Shown in pieces: positions 1 through 7,186 of a stretch of DNA of 43,644 nucleotides (its first letter is position 1; each line of letters begins with the position of its first letter). The notes beneath the pieces are model-generated. The model had not been told where the DNA came from. It saw nothing but the letters and a program-made list of their open reading frames with translations, and did no database searches. Where the stretch lies: positions 1 through 43,644 of the IMG/VR virus record IMGVR_UViG_3300008107_010511. One strand, written 5' to 3'. The position numbers and the translations under genes were made by a program. Source of the stretch: a virus.

Positions 1-41
1 GTAAAAGAGAACCTAAGGGATTTGATTTCTTCTTCAGACAT
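1..41 (-). CDS. 5' end of a gene cut by the left window edge
   Basis: Only the first 13 codons are inside the window (reading leftward: M-S-E-E-E-I-K-S-L-R-F-S-F). The start is supported by an AGAGG ribosome-binding sequence on the minus strand about 7 bases upstream, overlapping the stop region of the preceding gene, so it looks like the next member of the leftward operon. Too little is visible to assign a function. Confidence 0.55.
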   Translation of the reverse strand, partial: MSEEEIKSLRFSF

Positions 42-43
42 TC

Positions 44-418
44 TTACCTCTTTTTGGCTCCCTCCTTTTCTGATTTTTGATAGGAGAAGCCAACAACTTC
101 AAAATCACCTAACTGAGACACAGCATCGCTGATAACCTTCATTAAATCACCTTTTGGGATTGATTGATCCGTTGGTGCTTTGATGTCGAGTTTAAAAGAG
201 TGCTCTGCGTGTCCGTCATTAGATGGTACTTCATCAAAGTCAGGTTTTGCAAACTTCTGGACCATAGGACTACCATACATCTCTGGCTCCCTAAAAGTCA
301 TGTCATTGATACCATTCATCTCATCTTGAATCTGAGCGATTCTCCTAGCCATTTCAGGACTGTAGTTGCTTAATCTTTTTTGCATATGTCTTAACACTGT
401 CTCCACGTTGTTCTTCAT
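44..418 (-). CDS. Hypothetical phage protein, 124 aa
   Basis: I do not recognise this family. The N-terminal 35 residues look helical and basic (KNNVETVLRHMQKRLSNY), the middle is acidic and Pro-rich, and the C-terminus ends in a basic tail (EKEGAKKR). No membrane segment, signal peptide or cysteine pair is visible. The ATG is preceded on the minus strand by a good GAGG site about 8 bases away. It is last but one of the leftward genes seen here and is separated from the upstream RNA ligase gene by 134 bases of AT-rich sequence, so it may have its own promoter. The stop is TAA, and the next gene starts two bases beyond it. Confidence 0.7.
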   Translation of the reverse strand: MKNNVETVLRHMQKRLSNYSPEMARRIAQIQDEMNGINDMTFREPEMYGSPMVQKFAKPDFDEVPSNDGHAEHSFKLDIKAPTDQSIPKGDLMKVISDAVSQLGDFEVVGFSYQKSEKEGAKKR

Positions 419-491
419 GTCAAACCCTCATTTATTTTCTGTTTTTCTACACCCAATGATAAAGGGAATTACTATAATTATGTAATTACTA

Positions 492-526
492 AATTAATTG
501 AATTAATTAATTGAATTAATTAAATT
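492..526. repeat. AT-only 13-bp tandem repeat
   Basis: The 13-base unit AATTAATTGAATT occurs at 492-504, again perfectly at 505-517, and then in part (AATTAAATT) from 518. The unit is itself nearly palindromic. It lies in the 134-base gap between the RNA ligase gene and the 124-aa gene. It could be a low-complexity spacer, an A/T-rich promoter upstream element or a protein-binding site; the sequence alone does not decide. Confidence 0.75.
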
Positions 527-531
527 TTATA
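524..531 (-). promoter_or_regulatory. Possible late-promoter-like TATAAAAT
   Basis: On the minus strand this reads TATAAAAT, close to the T4-type late -10 element TATAAATA. It lies about 105 bases upstream of the 124-aa gene, inside the AT-rich gap. In such AT-rich DNA a near match is expected by chance, so this is a weak call based only on the motif and its position. Confidence 0.2.
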
Positions 532-552
532 TAATTCTTGTAAAATTCACCT

Positions 553-1908
553 TTAATTGTCTGTCACAATTAAGTGATAAAGCTCTAAAGCTTTAACCTG
601 ATCTACTTCTGAAGAAGAATTGATAATATCTCCTATACCCTTTCCTTTTGAAAGTTCATCAAAAGCATAAGACCAAATTGAAACTAATAATTCTTTTATT
701 AATACACTTTCAGTTCTTTTGTATTCTAAATACTTGTTGTTAAACCATCCAACGAATACTACAAAATCATTTAGTAGATTAGTTATCTTTTCATCTTTGA
801 AAACAGAACTTGCTTTTGGATTCCATGAAGTAGAGCAAGTTTTGACTGATAACCCTTCTGGATTATTACCTATTGATCCAATACAGTTATTTGAACAATC
901 TGTTGAACTTGTATATGGTCCAGTGATTACACATCCAATTCCTCCAAGAATAATTGGAGGAGCGCCTGGTTGTCCTACTACTGAATCACACCTGTTAATA
1001 GGTGAACCTGGATTACTTTCTTGTCCTGAACATTGAACACACCAGTATTCAACTGTACTCGATGCAAGCATTATAGAAACAGAATATTTTTTTAAACTTT
1101 CGAAGTCATCTACAGTGTAAGATGTAAAACTAAGTGCATCATATTTCGGGTTTTTAACCTTTACTCTATTGAAATTTTTATCAACAACTACATATCCTTC
1201 ATTGTCAAGAGGATCATCATTTTTTGATATCAATGAATAAACTTCTTCTAAGTTATTCACCGTCTCAAATTCAGGCTCAAAAACCTCTAATTTAGGTTCG
1301 TTTATGTCTTGTTCAAGCAAAGTATTGGAATCAACTATAGCAAGTAGTTTTATCAATGAATTTGGGTAAATAACTGTGTTTCTGTTCCAAGGGGTGCAAA
1401 GCTCAAAAGTGTAGTATTTGTACTCGTCAAGAAGACTGGTGAAATATTCCCATTGCATTCCATATTCCACTAAAGTATTTTTAAATACATCAATCCAATG
1501 TATTTCACTTTCACCCGAATTTGGAGAAAATACATTGCATTTTCCATCTGTTGAAAATCTTGTTCCTAATCTCCATTTATCCTTGTAATAATATAAGACT
1601 ACTAAACATCCATCGTATTTGTGATATGCCTTAGCGTTATTCCAATCGAAACTTTCCAACTCAAAGTCTTTATGGTTATTATCTAAAAAACCGCCAATAG
1701 ATTTCCCAACAACAAACCAGGTTTTTAGTTGAAGAAATAAAGCTCTTGCCTCTCTACCAATTTCTGTATCCATTGGTGTTAACGGTGTGTAATTGAAAAC
1801 AACCACTCCCAGTTCAGTATTTACAATTGAATCTATGTGATACTCTTGTTTTAAGTCAGTGAGTGTTTTTCCAGATCTTAGGTATTCTTGTATGGCTAAC
1901 TGTTTCAT
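553..1908 (-). CDS. T4 Rnl1-type RNA ligase with a cysteine-rich insertion
   Basis: Likely an ATP-dependent RNA ligase that joins 5'-phosphate and 3'-hydroxyl RNA ends; in T4 this family repairs tRNAs cut by host defence nucleases. Nucleotidyltransferase motifs are visible in order: motif I KYDG with the probable adenylated Lys97 (T4 Rnl1 uses Lys99), a motif III-like segment around YYTFELCTPW (Glu169), motif IV EGYVVV (Glu237) and motif V RVKVKNPKY (Lys250, Lys252). The upstream GREARALF (51-58) resembles the ECRGIMF region of Rnl1. At 451 aa it is longer than T4 Rnl1 (374 aa). The excess is mainly residues about 283-365, which carry seven cysteines (290, 293, 307, 326, 338, 342, 358) and a Gly/Pro-rich run, unlike any ligase part I know. 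The start ATG overlaps the TGA of the upstream glycosyltransferase gene (ATGA), so the two are probably translated together. No polynucleotide kinase partner is in the window. Confidence 0.88.
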   Translation of the reverse strand: MKQLAIQEYLRSGKTLTDLKQEYHIDSIVNTELGVVVFNYTPLTPMDTEIGREARALFLQLKTWFVVGKSIGGFLDNNHKDFELESFDWNNAKAYHKYDGCLVVLYYYKDKWRLGTRFSTDGKCNVFSPNSGESEIHWIDVFKNTLVEYGMQWEYFTSLLDEYKYYTFELCTPWNRNTVIYPNSLIKLLAIVDSNTLLEQDINEPKLEVFEPEFETVNNLEEVYSLISKNDDPLDNEGYVVVDKNFNRVKVKNPKYDALSFTSYTVDDFESLKKYSVSIMLASSTVEYWCVQCSGQESNPGSPINRCDSVVGQPGAPPIILGGIGCVITGPYTSSTDCSNNCIGSIGNNPEGLSVKTCSTSWNPKASSVFKDEKITNLLNDFVVFVGWFNNKYLEYKRTESVLIKELLVSIWSYAFDELSKGKGIGDIINSSSEVDQVKALELYHLIVTDN

Positions 1909-3500
1909 TTTTCTATCACTAATATTTCTCTTCCAAAATCAGTACCTAGTAGCTCATATTCAATTTCAAGTAAATTAAATATCTCTAAGTTTTCTTTAGC
2001 TGTCAAAACCACTACTTTTCCTTCATTCAAGATTTTATTAATCAGATGTAACTTAATCTTTGTGTTTGATAAATCGTCAAAATGATCATAAACTACACAA
2101 TCAAAAGTGCATGTTTGACCAGATATTGTTTTTAGACCAATCCAATCATTGTTTTGAATTTTATTTTCAAAATCCAGATTTCCAATACAAAGTAAGTTTT
2201 TAAATTTATTAATTTGTAAATAGTCTTCCAATAAGTTTTTATTTAAGGCTTCATAAGAATCGTCGCATTCTCGTTCAATTAAATATTGGTATTTTTGTTT
2301 AGTTTCCGGAGCATTTAGATGCAAACAAGCATTTTCTATTAGAGGTAACCATAAAAGTTGTTGATTGTATGAAAAGTCAAGAATATGATAGTTTTTTGAC
2401 CGTAATAAGGCCAAATTTATTAAAGCTTGTTCTCTTGGCCACGATCCATTGTTAAAGCAAAGGTAAAACTGACTTTCTGGAAGCATTTTCTTGAGCTCGT
2501 CTTCAAGAATCATAAATGCTTTTTTGTTTCCAGTCATAAATCCACAATTCAAAACATCTTTATGATTTTTTTCTTCTTCGGTAAAATTTAACAGTGTCAA
2601 GCAATGTTCATCACCTTTATAAGCACTCCAATCAGAGCTTACAACTTCTCCCAAAGAGTATTTTTCTTCTTCGCAATCTCTACAAATTCCAATTTTGTCT
2701 TCAATAAAAGAATTATTCAAATCCTTTTCAACTATAATGTCTACATCTGAAATAATAAAATATTCAGCATCAATATATTTTGAAATTGTATATGTAGAAT
2801 CTTTTAAATCAACTGGAGATTTTATTTGGTAGTTTTTTGTTTGATTTGATTTGATAACAATAGCATCGAAGATTTTCGCAATTTTTCTTATAATGTATGA
2901 TTCTTCCTCAATAACAATATAATTTACACAGTCTTTTAAATTTGAATTTTTTTGAAACGACTTTAAAAATGCATATAAATACTTGCTCATATTTCCACTT
3001 GCAAATACAACTGATGCATACTTTGATTTTCTTTTTTCAAAGTCTAGTTCTATGTAGGTGTTATTGAACGGTCCTATATGATGATTGATATTCTCTTTGG
3101 ATATATTTGCATCAACCCATATCGAATGTGCAATATAATCGCCAAAGTTGAAACATCTTAGTTCAAGGACATTGGTTCCTGATATATCAACATTTATTGG
3201 TCTTATCTTGTCAAATTTCTTAACTTTTGAACTTATATATTTAAGTTCACCGTCGCAAATAACTTGAAACTCTACTAATGCATTATCAGAAGAAGAATCA
3301 TTAACAGCAATATATGAGTGAAAAGAATTGTATTTTCGATTTAATTCAAATTTGACAATTGAACTAGCATGTGAACTGATACAATGATTATAATTTTGCC
3401 CATTGATTGAAGGAATGATTTGATAACCCATGCTTCCTTTCACACCAAGCTCTCCATAAGATAACATTGTTTCTTTTGGTGTAAGTTGCTCAAGGTACAT
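1905..3500 (-). CDS. NPCBM-like domain + GT-A glycosyltransferase + methyltransferase-like C-terminus
   Basis: A three-part protein of 531 aa. Residues about 5-135 read like an NPCBM (putative carbohydrate-binding) beta-sandwich: INGQNYNHCISSHASS, then a VEFQVICDG strand, then VDISGTNVLELRC and a final SIWVDANI. Residues about 155-400 read like a GT-A glycosyltransferase: an opening strand YASVVFASGN, a DxD-type metal site FIISDVDIIV (Asp252, Asp254), NCGFMTGNKKAF (318-329) and WPREQALINLAL (354-365), similar to the late motifs of GT8-like enzymes. Residues about 433-531 resemble a shortened Rossmann methyltransferase (LLCIGN, FDCVVYDHFDDL, NEGKVVVLT) without a clear SAM-binding GxGxG. It probably transfers a sugar; acceptor and donor are unknown. 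TAATG coupling links it to the preceding gene and ATGA to the RNA ligase. Domain calls rest on motif reading only. Confidence 0.7.
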   Translation of the reverse strand: MYLEQLTPKETMLSYGELGVKGSMGYQIIPSINGQNYNHCISSHASSIVKFELNRKYNSFHSYIAVNDSSSDNALVEFQVICDGELKYISSKVKKFDKIRPINVDISGTNVLELRCFNFGDYIAHSIWVDANISKENINHHIGPFNNTYIELDFEKRKSKYASVVFASGNMSKYLYAFLKSFQKNSNLKDCVNYIVIEEESYIIRKIAKIFDAIVIKSNQTKNYQIKSPVDLKDSTYTISKYIDAEYFIISDVDIIVEKDLNNSFIEDKIGICRDCEEEKYSLGEVVSSDWSAYKGDEHCLTLLNFTEEEKNHKDVLNCGFMTGNKKAFMILEDELKKMLPESQFYLCFNNGSWPREQALINLALLRSKNYHILDFSYNQQLLWLPLIENACLHLNAPETKQKYQYLIERECDDSYEALNKNLLEDYLQINKFKNLLCIGNLDFENKIQNNDWIGLKTISGQTCTFDCVVYDHFDDLSNTKIKLHLINKILNEGKVVVLTAKENLEIFNLLEIEYELLGTDFGREILVIEK

Positions 3501-4153
3501 TATATTAAATCCGCATTTCCATCAGAATAGTTTGGCTTCATTATATTTAAAGCTTCATAACTCTGATATTTATAAAAATCTAAGCCTTTAAAATATAAAA
3601 CATTTCTTTTCTTATCATCATTATAAATATTTTCATTTTCTAAAGATCTAATACAGTCATGATCCTTAATAAAGAAATCATAATCTTCTAGTCTTGTAAA
3701 AATTCTCTCACTTAAAATTGCTCTGATTTTTGAACAGTTTTTTAAAGAAAGAATGTATTGTTTGTTTCTCTCAAGATATGAATGTTTAAATAGCCCCATA
3801 TTAAGCCAACCCATATCTGTCATTGAAACATAATCTTTTTTGGGATTATAGCTAGACAAAAAATTAATAAATTTTGGACCAGAAATGCAAGTATCATGAG
3901 AAGAAAACCAATAATCTGATTTATGGTTGCCTTCTAGTATTTCAATGAGTCCGGTGTGATCGAAGGAATTATGATCAACAAAAATAGTTTGGCAGTTTAA
4001 AAAGGTTGATTCATACCTTACTTCATTACCGCCAACAACTAGCAAAATATTTTTTGTGTTTAGATTGTTTCTTGTAAGGCTGTTTATAAATGTAGTGGCT
4101 GTTTTTTGATAAGATTTTATATGAGATGAAATAACAATCTTAAAATTATCCAC
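3500..4153 (-). CDS. Putative GT-A-fold glycosyltransferase, 217 aa
   Basis: The order of elements suggests a small nucleotide-sugar-dependent transferase: an N-terminal strand FKIVISSHIKSY, a second strand NILLVVGGNE, NCQTIFVDHNSFDHTG, then YWFSSHDTC (81-89), where His86-Asp87 could stand in for the DxD metal site, followed by GPKFINFL. At 217 aa it is short for the fold and lacks an obvious C-terminal acceptor region. The start codon is GTG, preceded by AAAGGT at good spacing, and the gene overlaps the upstream gene by 8 bases (GTGGATAA); the TAA stop abuts the ATG of the NPCBM-glycosyltransferase gene. The family is uncertain; the cluster context is the strongest support. Confidence 0.5.
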   Translation of the reverse strand: MDNFKIVISSHIKSYQKTATTFINSLTRNNLNTKNILLVVGGNEVRYESTFLNCQTIFVDHNSFDHTGLIEILEGNHKSDYWFSSHDTCISGPKFINFLSSYNPKKDYVSMTDMGWLNMGLFKHSYLERNKQYILSLKNCSKIRAILSERIFTRLEDYDFFIKDHDCIRSLENENIYNDDKKRNVLYFKGLDFYKYQSYEALNIMKPNYSDGNADLI

Positions 4154-4844
4154 AATACCTTTTATTATACATTTCGTTTAATAGTGTGGATTTTTCTATA
4201 ATCCAAGAGCCAGAAACAATGTATTTGTCTTTTATATTTGAGACAGATCTATAAATTATTTCTGATAAGCTATATGGTCTTTTTGCAAATATTCTTTTTA
4301 TGCTAACTGGGTCAATACAAATAGCTTGAACATTGTAATTAATATTGAATACTTTGTACTTATTGAAATTTAAAAAATTATAATCTTCAACATCTTTCTG
4401 ATAAAAGATGTTTTCAGCCATTTCATAGATTAAAGAAGTTTTATTTAAATCTGCAACGTCAATGTAATCTTCTCTCCAATTTTTAGTAACAATGTCTGGA
4501 ATAAAATTCATTACTTGAGATATATACATTTCATTATTACCTAGAGTGTGGCAAAATATTGATAATGTATTTTTATTATGCAATTTAATAATATTTGATA
4601 TCGACTTAGGAAAAATATAATTAATATTGTTGTCTATCAAAATTATTAAGTCATCTTTTTTTAATATCTTCTGAAATGCTGAAAACTTTTTAAATGAAAG
4701 GTAATGTATTTTTAATTTATGTTTCAGTCCTCTAATTTTGCTTTCATTAAAGATTACAATTTCTGTATTCTTTAAATCTTCAACCATATTTAAGATAAGT
4801 TTGGTTTGTTCAAAACTAGAGAACTGAACACAAATATAATTCAT
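4146..4844 (-). CDS. Unknown protein of the glycosyltransferase cluster, 232 aa
   Basis: The ATG at 4844 is chosen because it overlaps the TAA of the upstream gene (TAATGA-type coupling). A longer reading to 4868 would need a TTG start inside the upstream gene. The protein begins with a strand (MNYICVQFSSFEQTKLIL), has another at DDLIILIDNNINYIFP where an acidic residue follows hydrophobics as in GT-A enzymes, and ends with an aromatic and basic region (SGSWIIEKSTLLNEMYNKRY). It is Lys/Asn/Ile-rich with no signal peptide. Position between a virion gene and two glycosyltransferase-like genes suggests a role in glycan synthesis, but no diagnostic catalytic motif is visible. I do not assign a function. 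Confidence 0.55.
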   Translation of the reverse strand: MNYICVQFSSFEQTKLILNMVEDLKNTEIVIFNESKIRGLKHKLKIHYLSFKKFSAFQKILKKDDLIILIDNNINYIFPKSISNIIKLHNKNTLSIFCHTLGNNEMYISQVMNFIPDIVTKNWREDYIDVADLNKTSLIYEMAENIFYQKDVEDYNFLNFNKYKVFNINYNVQAICIDPVSIKRIFAKRPYSLSEIIYRSVSNIKDKYIVSGSWIIEKSTLLNEMYNKRYCG

Positions 4845-5917
4845 TATTGACCAGTGCCAAGGTTCCAAATATATCTAAAGAATCTTGATCTACCACCAGG
4901 GAGATTAAATTCAGGTACAACAATAGAGCTGATTCTTGGTAATCGTGCAAGAGGAAGCTTTTCAAGAAGTTTTTCAAAATCTTCCTTGTACATTTGAGTT
5001 GATTGTCTCAAATCATCAATAATCTTATTATCTGGATCTTCTAATAACAATCTTCTTTGTCTACCAGTTAAAGAAACAAGCAGCGATCTTAAAAGATAGT
5101 ATGATGCTCCGATAACAATAGCTGGTTCATAATAAAAAGGCGCTGAGGCTACATTAGGATATTTACTTGAACCTGGTTGTGAGTTTACTGCTTGAAGTGC
5201 CATGTTTAAAGCACTGTTCATGTGTTGACTGGTAAACATTTTAATATTGTAAGAAGCCATAACTGTATCGTAGCTTTGAATAGAACATGGAGTGTCGTCA
5301 TCTTTTATGAAGTAGATGTTACCCATATAGTCTGTTTTATATTTTAAACCATCCGGATAACTTGTTGTTCCAGCTCCTGATCCAGCTAATGTTGTGTAAA
5401 GTGATGTGTTCTCAGATAAGAATTTCATTGCATCACTGTCGCCTTCATTAGAGGCACCAGTAATTCTTACTTGAGGTCTTGGAGCATAATTCCAATGGGG
5501 AAAAGCAACAGAAGCTGAAGTCCTATTAGCGTTGAAAATTACTTCTTCATCATAGATAGGAATATTTAAAAGATGTTCAAGTTCGAATCTTAAACTTGAT
5601 TTTGTTAATAACTCATCTCCTGAAATAGGTTGACTGGTAGCATAAGAAACTGTAAATCCTACACCTCCAATTTCTTCTATCTTGTAATAATAAGAAGGTT
5701 TGCCAGTCATGTCTACATATTCATTTTTTGGAAAGGTGACACTATCTATAAGGTTATATTCCCCATCAAATTGTTCACTTCTGTAAATATTGTAAACACT
5801 TATTCCCGTTGGAGTGATACGCTCCCACTCAAGATAAATGCCTGCTGTACCAGCAGATCTATTGTAAAAAACAAGTTCGCTTTGTGTGTAAGATTGGCTA
5901 GTGAAATCCCCTGGCAT
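4844..5917 (-). CDS. Putative virion structural protein with N-terminal fibronectin-III-like domain, 357 aa
   Basis: Residues about 12-105 read like a fibronectin type III domain: GIYLEWERITPTGISVYNIY, then SEQFDGEYNLIDSV, then PSYYYKIEEIGG. FN3 domains are common as surface-exposed decorations in tailed-phage virion proteins. Residues about 110-357 are a separate domain with helices (LRFELEHLLNIP, QHMNSALNMALQAV, EPAIVIGASYYLLRSLLVSL, DDLRQSTQMYKEDFEKLLEKL) and a basic aromatic C-terminus (RSRFFRYIWNLG). I do not recognise this domain; a neck, connector or tail-completion role is possible. The ATG has GGAG upstream at good spacing. It follows a strong hairpin at 5933-5965, so its expression may differ from that of the genes before it. 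It is directly coupled to the glycan cluster downstream. Confidence 0.65.
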   Translation of the reverse strand: MPGDFTSQSYTQSELVFYNRSAGTAGIYLEWERITPTGISVYNIYRSEQFDGEYNLIDSVTFPKNEYVDMTGKPSYYYKIEEIGGVGFTVSYATSQPISGDELLTKSSLRFELEHLLNIPIYDEEVIFNANRTSASVAFPHWNYAPRPQVRITGASNEGDSDAMKFLSENTSLYTTLAGSGAGTTSYPDGLKYKTDYMGNIYFIKDDDTPCSIQSYDTVMASYNIKMFTSQHMNSALNMALQAVNSQPGSSKYPNVASAPFYYEPAIVIGASYYLLRSLLVSLTGRQRRLLLEDPDNKIIDDLRQSTQMYKEDFEKLLEKLPLARLPRISSIVVPEFNLPGGRSRFFRYIWNLGTGQ

Positions 5918-5932
5918 ATATCTGCTCCATAA

Positions 5933-5965
5933 AATTAAAGACAGTCGTGTAGACTGTCTTTAATT
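5933..5965 (-). terminator. Perfect 14-bp hairpin, terminator-like
   Basis: AATTAAAGACAGTC (5933-5946) is the exact reverse complement of GACTGTCTTTAATT (5952-5965), with a 5-base loop at 5947-5951. It sits between the stop of the leftward gene ending at 5988 and the start at 5917. Read leftward, the 3' arm ends in UUUAAUUUU, a partial U tract, so it may act as an attenuating terminator or as an RNA processing or stability element for the downstream gene. The symmetry is directly visible; the direction of action is inferred from its position. Confidence 0.75.
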
Positions 5966-5987
5966 ATTTTAGTCTTGGTTAAATTTT

Positions 5988-6764
5988 CTATACCCTTCTT
6001 ACCGAGCCCTTTTCATCTGAAGATTCACCATCAAATTCAAGGTCAATTTCTTCTGCAATAGCTGGGGTATCATCAAATCCAAAATCATTGTCTGGTCTTG
6101 CATATACTTCAGCATCACTTCCTGCTAAATAACCATCACGAGCAAAGTTTGACATCTTCACACTTGCAGTTGTTGTTTGGGAGGATCCATTATTTGGTGC
6201 TTGTGCAACGTATGCCTTTCCATTACGTGTAGAACCAGAAGTTACAGCATTGGTTTGAGCATTTACAAGCCTTCCTACAAGACCTGGATCTCTTTTAACT
6301 CTTTCAGCAAAATCTTCAACACTTAGTTCATCACCATTTAGCTCTGCTTGAGTTTGCGCTACTTCCAATGCTACTGCGTAAGAAAGAGGATCATTAGCAT
6401 ATCCAGCATTAGTAACTTCAGAATCTCTTTTGTAAGGTCTTTCAGCATCAATTACTTCTGCTTCCAAAGTTCTTCCATCTTCAGACTCTACAGTTTGCAT
6501 TCTAGCGTTAGGGTTGTTTTTTGTAAGTTCTTTCTTTTCCTTAGCGAGTTGCTTTTCTTGCTTTTTGTCCCATTCTTCTTGAGAAATCTGTCTTAAATAG
6601 CCTTGGCGTAATGCATTTCTCAAATCTTTAGATGCCTTGATAACTTTAGGATCTTCCCAAGTTAAGTCAATGACTGCCAGTGGGTCAAATTGAAGACGAA
6701 TATCACTAATCCAGTGATAGTTCATTGTGACATTTTGAACGATGAATGATTCTGGTTCTTCCAT
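5988..6764 (-). CDS. Hypothetical phage protein with acidic C-terminus, 258 aa
   Basis: The ATG at 6764 is chosen: it has a strong GAGGA site 8 bases upstream and lies 2 bases past the stop of the previous gene, whereas the longer reading to 6827 needs a TTG and a long overlap. Residues about 8-60 (NVTMNYHWISDIRLQFDP, then LTWEDPKVIKASKDLRNALR) look like a compact beta/alpha domain. A Lys/Glu/Gln-rich probable coiled coil follows (EEWDKKQEKQLAKEKKEL). The second half is low in order, with Gly/Ser/Thr/Asn-rich segments and an acidic stretch (EEIDLEFDGESSDE) before a basic end (GSVRRV). The stop is TAG, but a TAA follows after two more codons. A virion or assembly role is plausible from the operon only. 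Confidence 0.6.
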   Translation of the reverse strand: MEEPESFIVQNVTMNYHWISDIRLQFDPLAVIDLTWEDPKVIKASKDLRNALRQGYLRQISQEEWDKKQEKQLAKEKKELTKNNPNARMQTVESEDGRTLEAEVIDAERPYKRDSEVTNAGYANDPLSYAVALEVAQTQAELNGDELSVEDFAERVKRDPGLVGRLVNAQTNAVTSGSTRNGKAYVAQAPNNGSSQTTTASVKMSNFARDGYLAGSDAEVYARPDNDFGFDDTPAIAEEIDLEFDGESSDEKGSVRRV

Positions 6765-6766
6765 AA

Positions 6767-7117
6767 TTAATTTTTCCTCGAAGTTGGTAATTGAGTTATA
6801 CCGTCTAGCCCTTCTTTGCCAGTCCAAATTTCGTTAGATTTAGCCTCTCTAGTGTCTGCTGCGTAGGACTGTTTTCTCACTTGTTTCTGATCTTTCATAA
6901 AGTCAGCCATTTGCTTTCGCTTATTTGTAGTGCCAAATTTCTTTTCATTAGCTGTTAAACCAGTTTGAACAGAAAATGATGAGAAAATTCTTGTCGCATT
7001 AGCTTCAGATTTGCCACAAGGACAAGGTATTTGAGGCTGGTAATCTTGAATTGATAGATTGACGGTAAAGATACGCTCTTCACCTTCACACAAACATCTG
7101 TACTCATATCTTGGCAT
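6767..7117 (-). CDS. FmdB-like zinc-ribbon protein, 116 aa
   Basis: The N-terminus MPRYEYRCLCEGEER followed by strands and PCPCGKSEANATRIFSS matches the pattern of FmdB-type (CxxC/CxxC SSSS) putative regulatory zinc ribbons: a YEY(R/K)C start, two cysteine pairs (CLC near 8-10 and CPC near 33-35) and a following Arg-Ile/Val-Phe-Ser-Ser. Here both pairs are CxC rather than CxxC, which is unusual and may alter metal binding. Residues about 50-116 are a basic helical tail (KKFGTTNKRKQMADFMKDQK) not typical of FmdB. It is the first gene of the leftward operon, about 45 bases from a TATAAATA motif, with AAGGA upstream of the ATG. Role unknown; transcription-related or virion-associated are both possible. 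Confidence 0.65.
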   Translation of the reverse strand: MPRYEYRCLCEGEERIFTVNLSIQDYQPQIPCPCGKSEANATRIFSSFSVQTGLTANEKKFGTTNKRKQMADFMKDQKQVRKQSYAADTREAKSNEIWTGKEGLDGITQLPTSRKN

Positions 7118-7152
7118 CTAAACAAAATCCTTAAAGGTATTTGTACAAAAAA

Positions 7153-7160
7153 TATAAAAA
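7153..7160 (+). promoter_or_regulatory. Possible rightward late promoter -10 element
   Basis: TATAAAAA is one base off the T4 late consensus TATAAATA. Initiation some 7-10 bases downstream would give a short leader carrying GGGAG (7171-7175), a good ribosome-binding site for the ATG at 7187. The whole divergent gap is very AT-rich, so chance matches are easy; the call rests mainly on the need for a rightward promoter here. Confidence 0.35.
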
Positions 7161-7162
7161 TC

Positions 7163-7170
7163 TATTTATA
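7163..7170 (-). promoter_or_regulatory. T4-type late promoter motif TATAAATA, leftward
   Basis: On the minus strand this is an exact match to TATAAATA, the -10 element recognised in T4-like phages by the late sigma factor gp55 with the sliding clamp. It lies 46 bases upstream of the first leftward gene, leaving a leader with an AAGGA ribosome-binding site. It interleaves with a near-match on the plus strand at 7153-7160, so the 69-base gap could be a compact bidirectional late promoter. Motif match seen; function inferred. Confidence 0.5.
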
Positions 7171-7186
7171 GGGAGAATTTTTTAAA

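Noticed and set aside
4845-4868. An extra eight N-terminal residues for the 232-aa cluster gene (start at 4868)
   Set aside because: That start is TTG, overlaps the upstream gene and lacks a better ribosome-binding site; the ATG at 4844 overlaps the upstream TAA as other genes here do.
6765-6827. A longer form of the 258-aa protein starting at 6827
   Set aside because: It needs a TTG start and a 61-base overlap with the zinc-ribbon gene; the ATG at 6764 has a strong GAGGA site at correct spacing.
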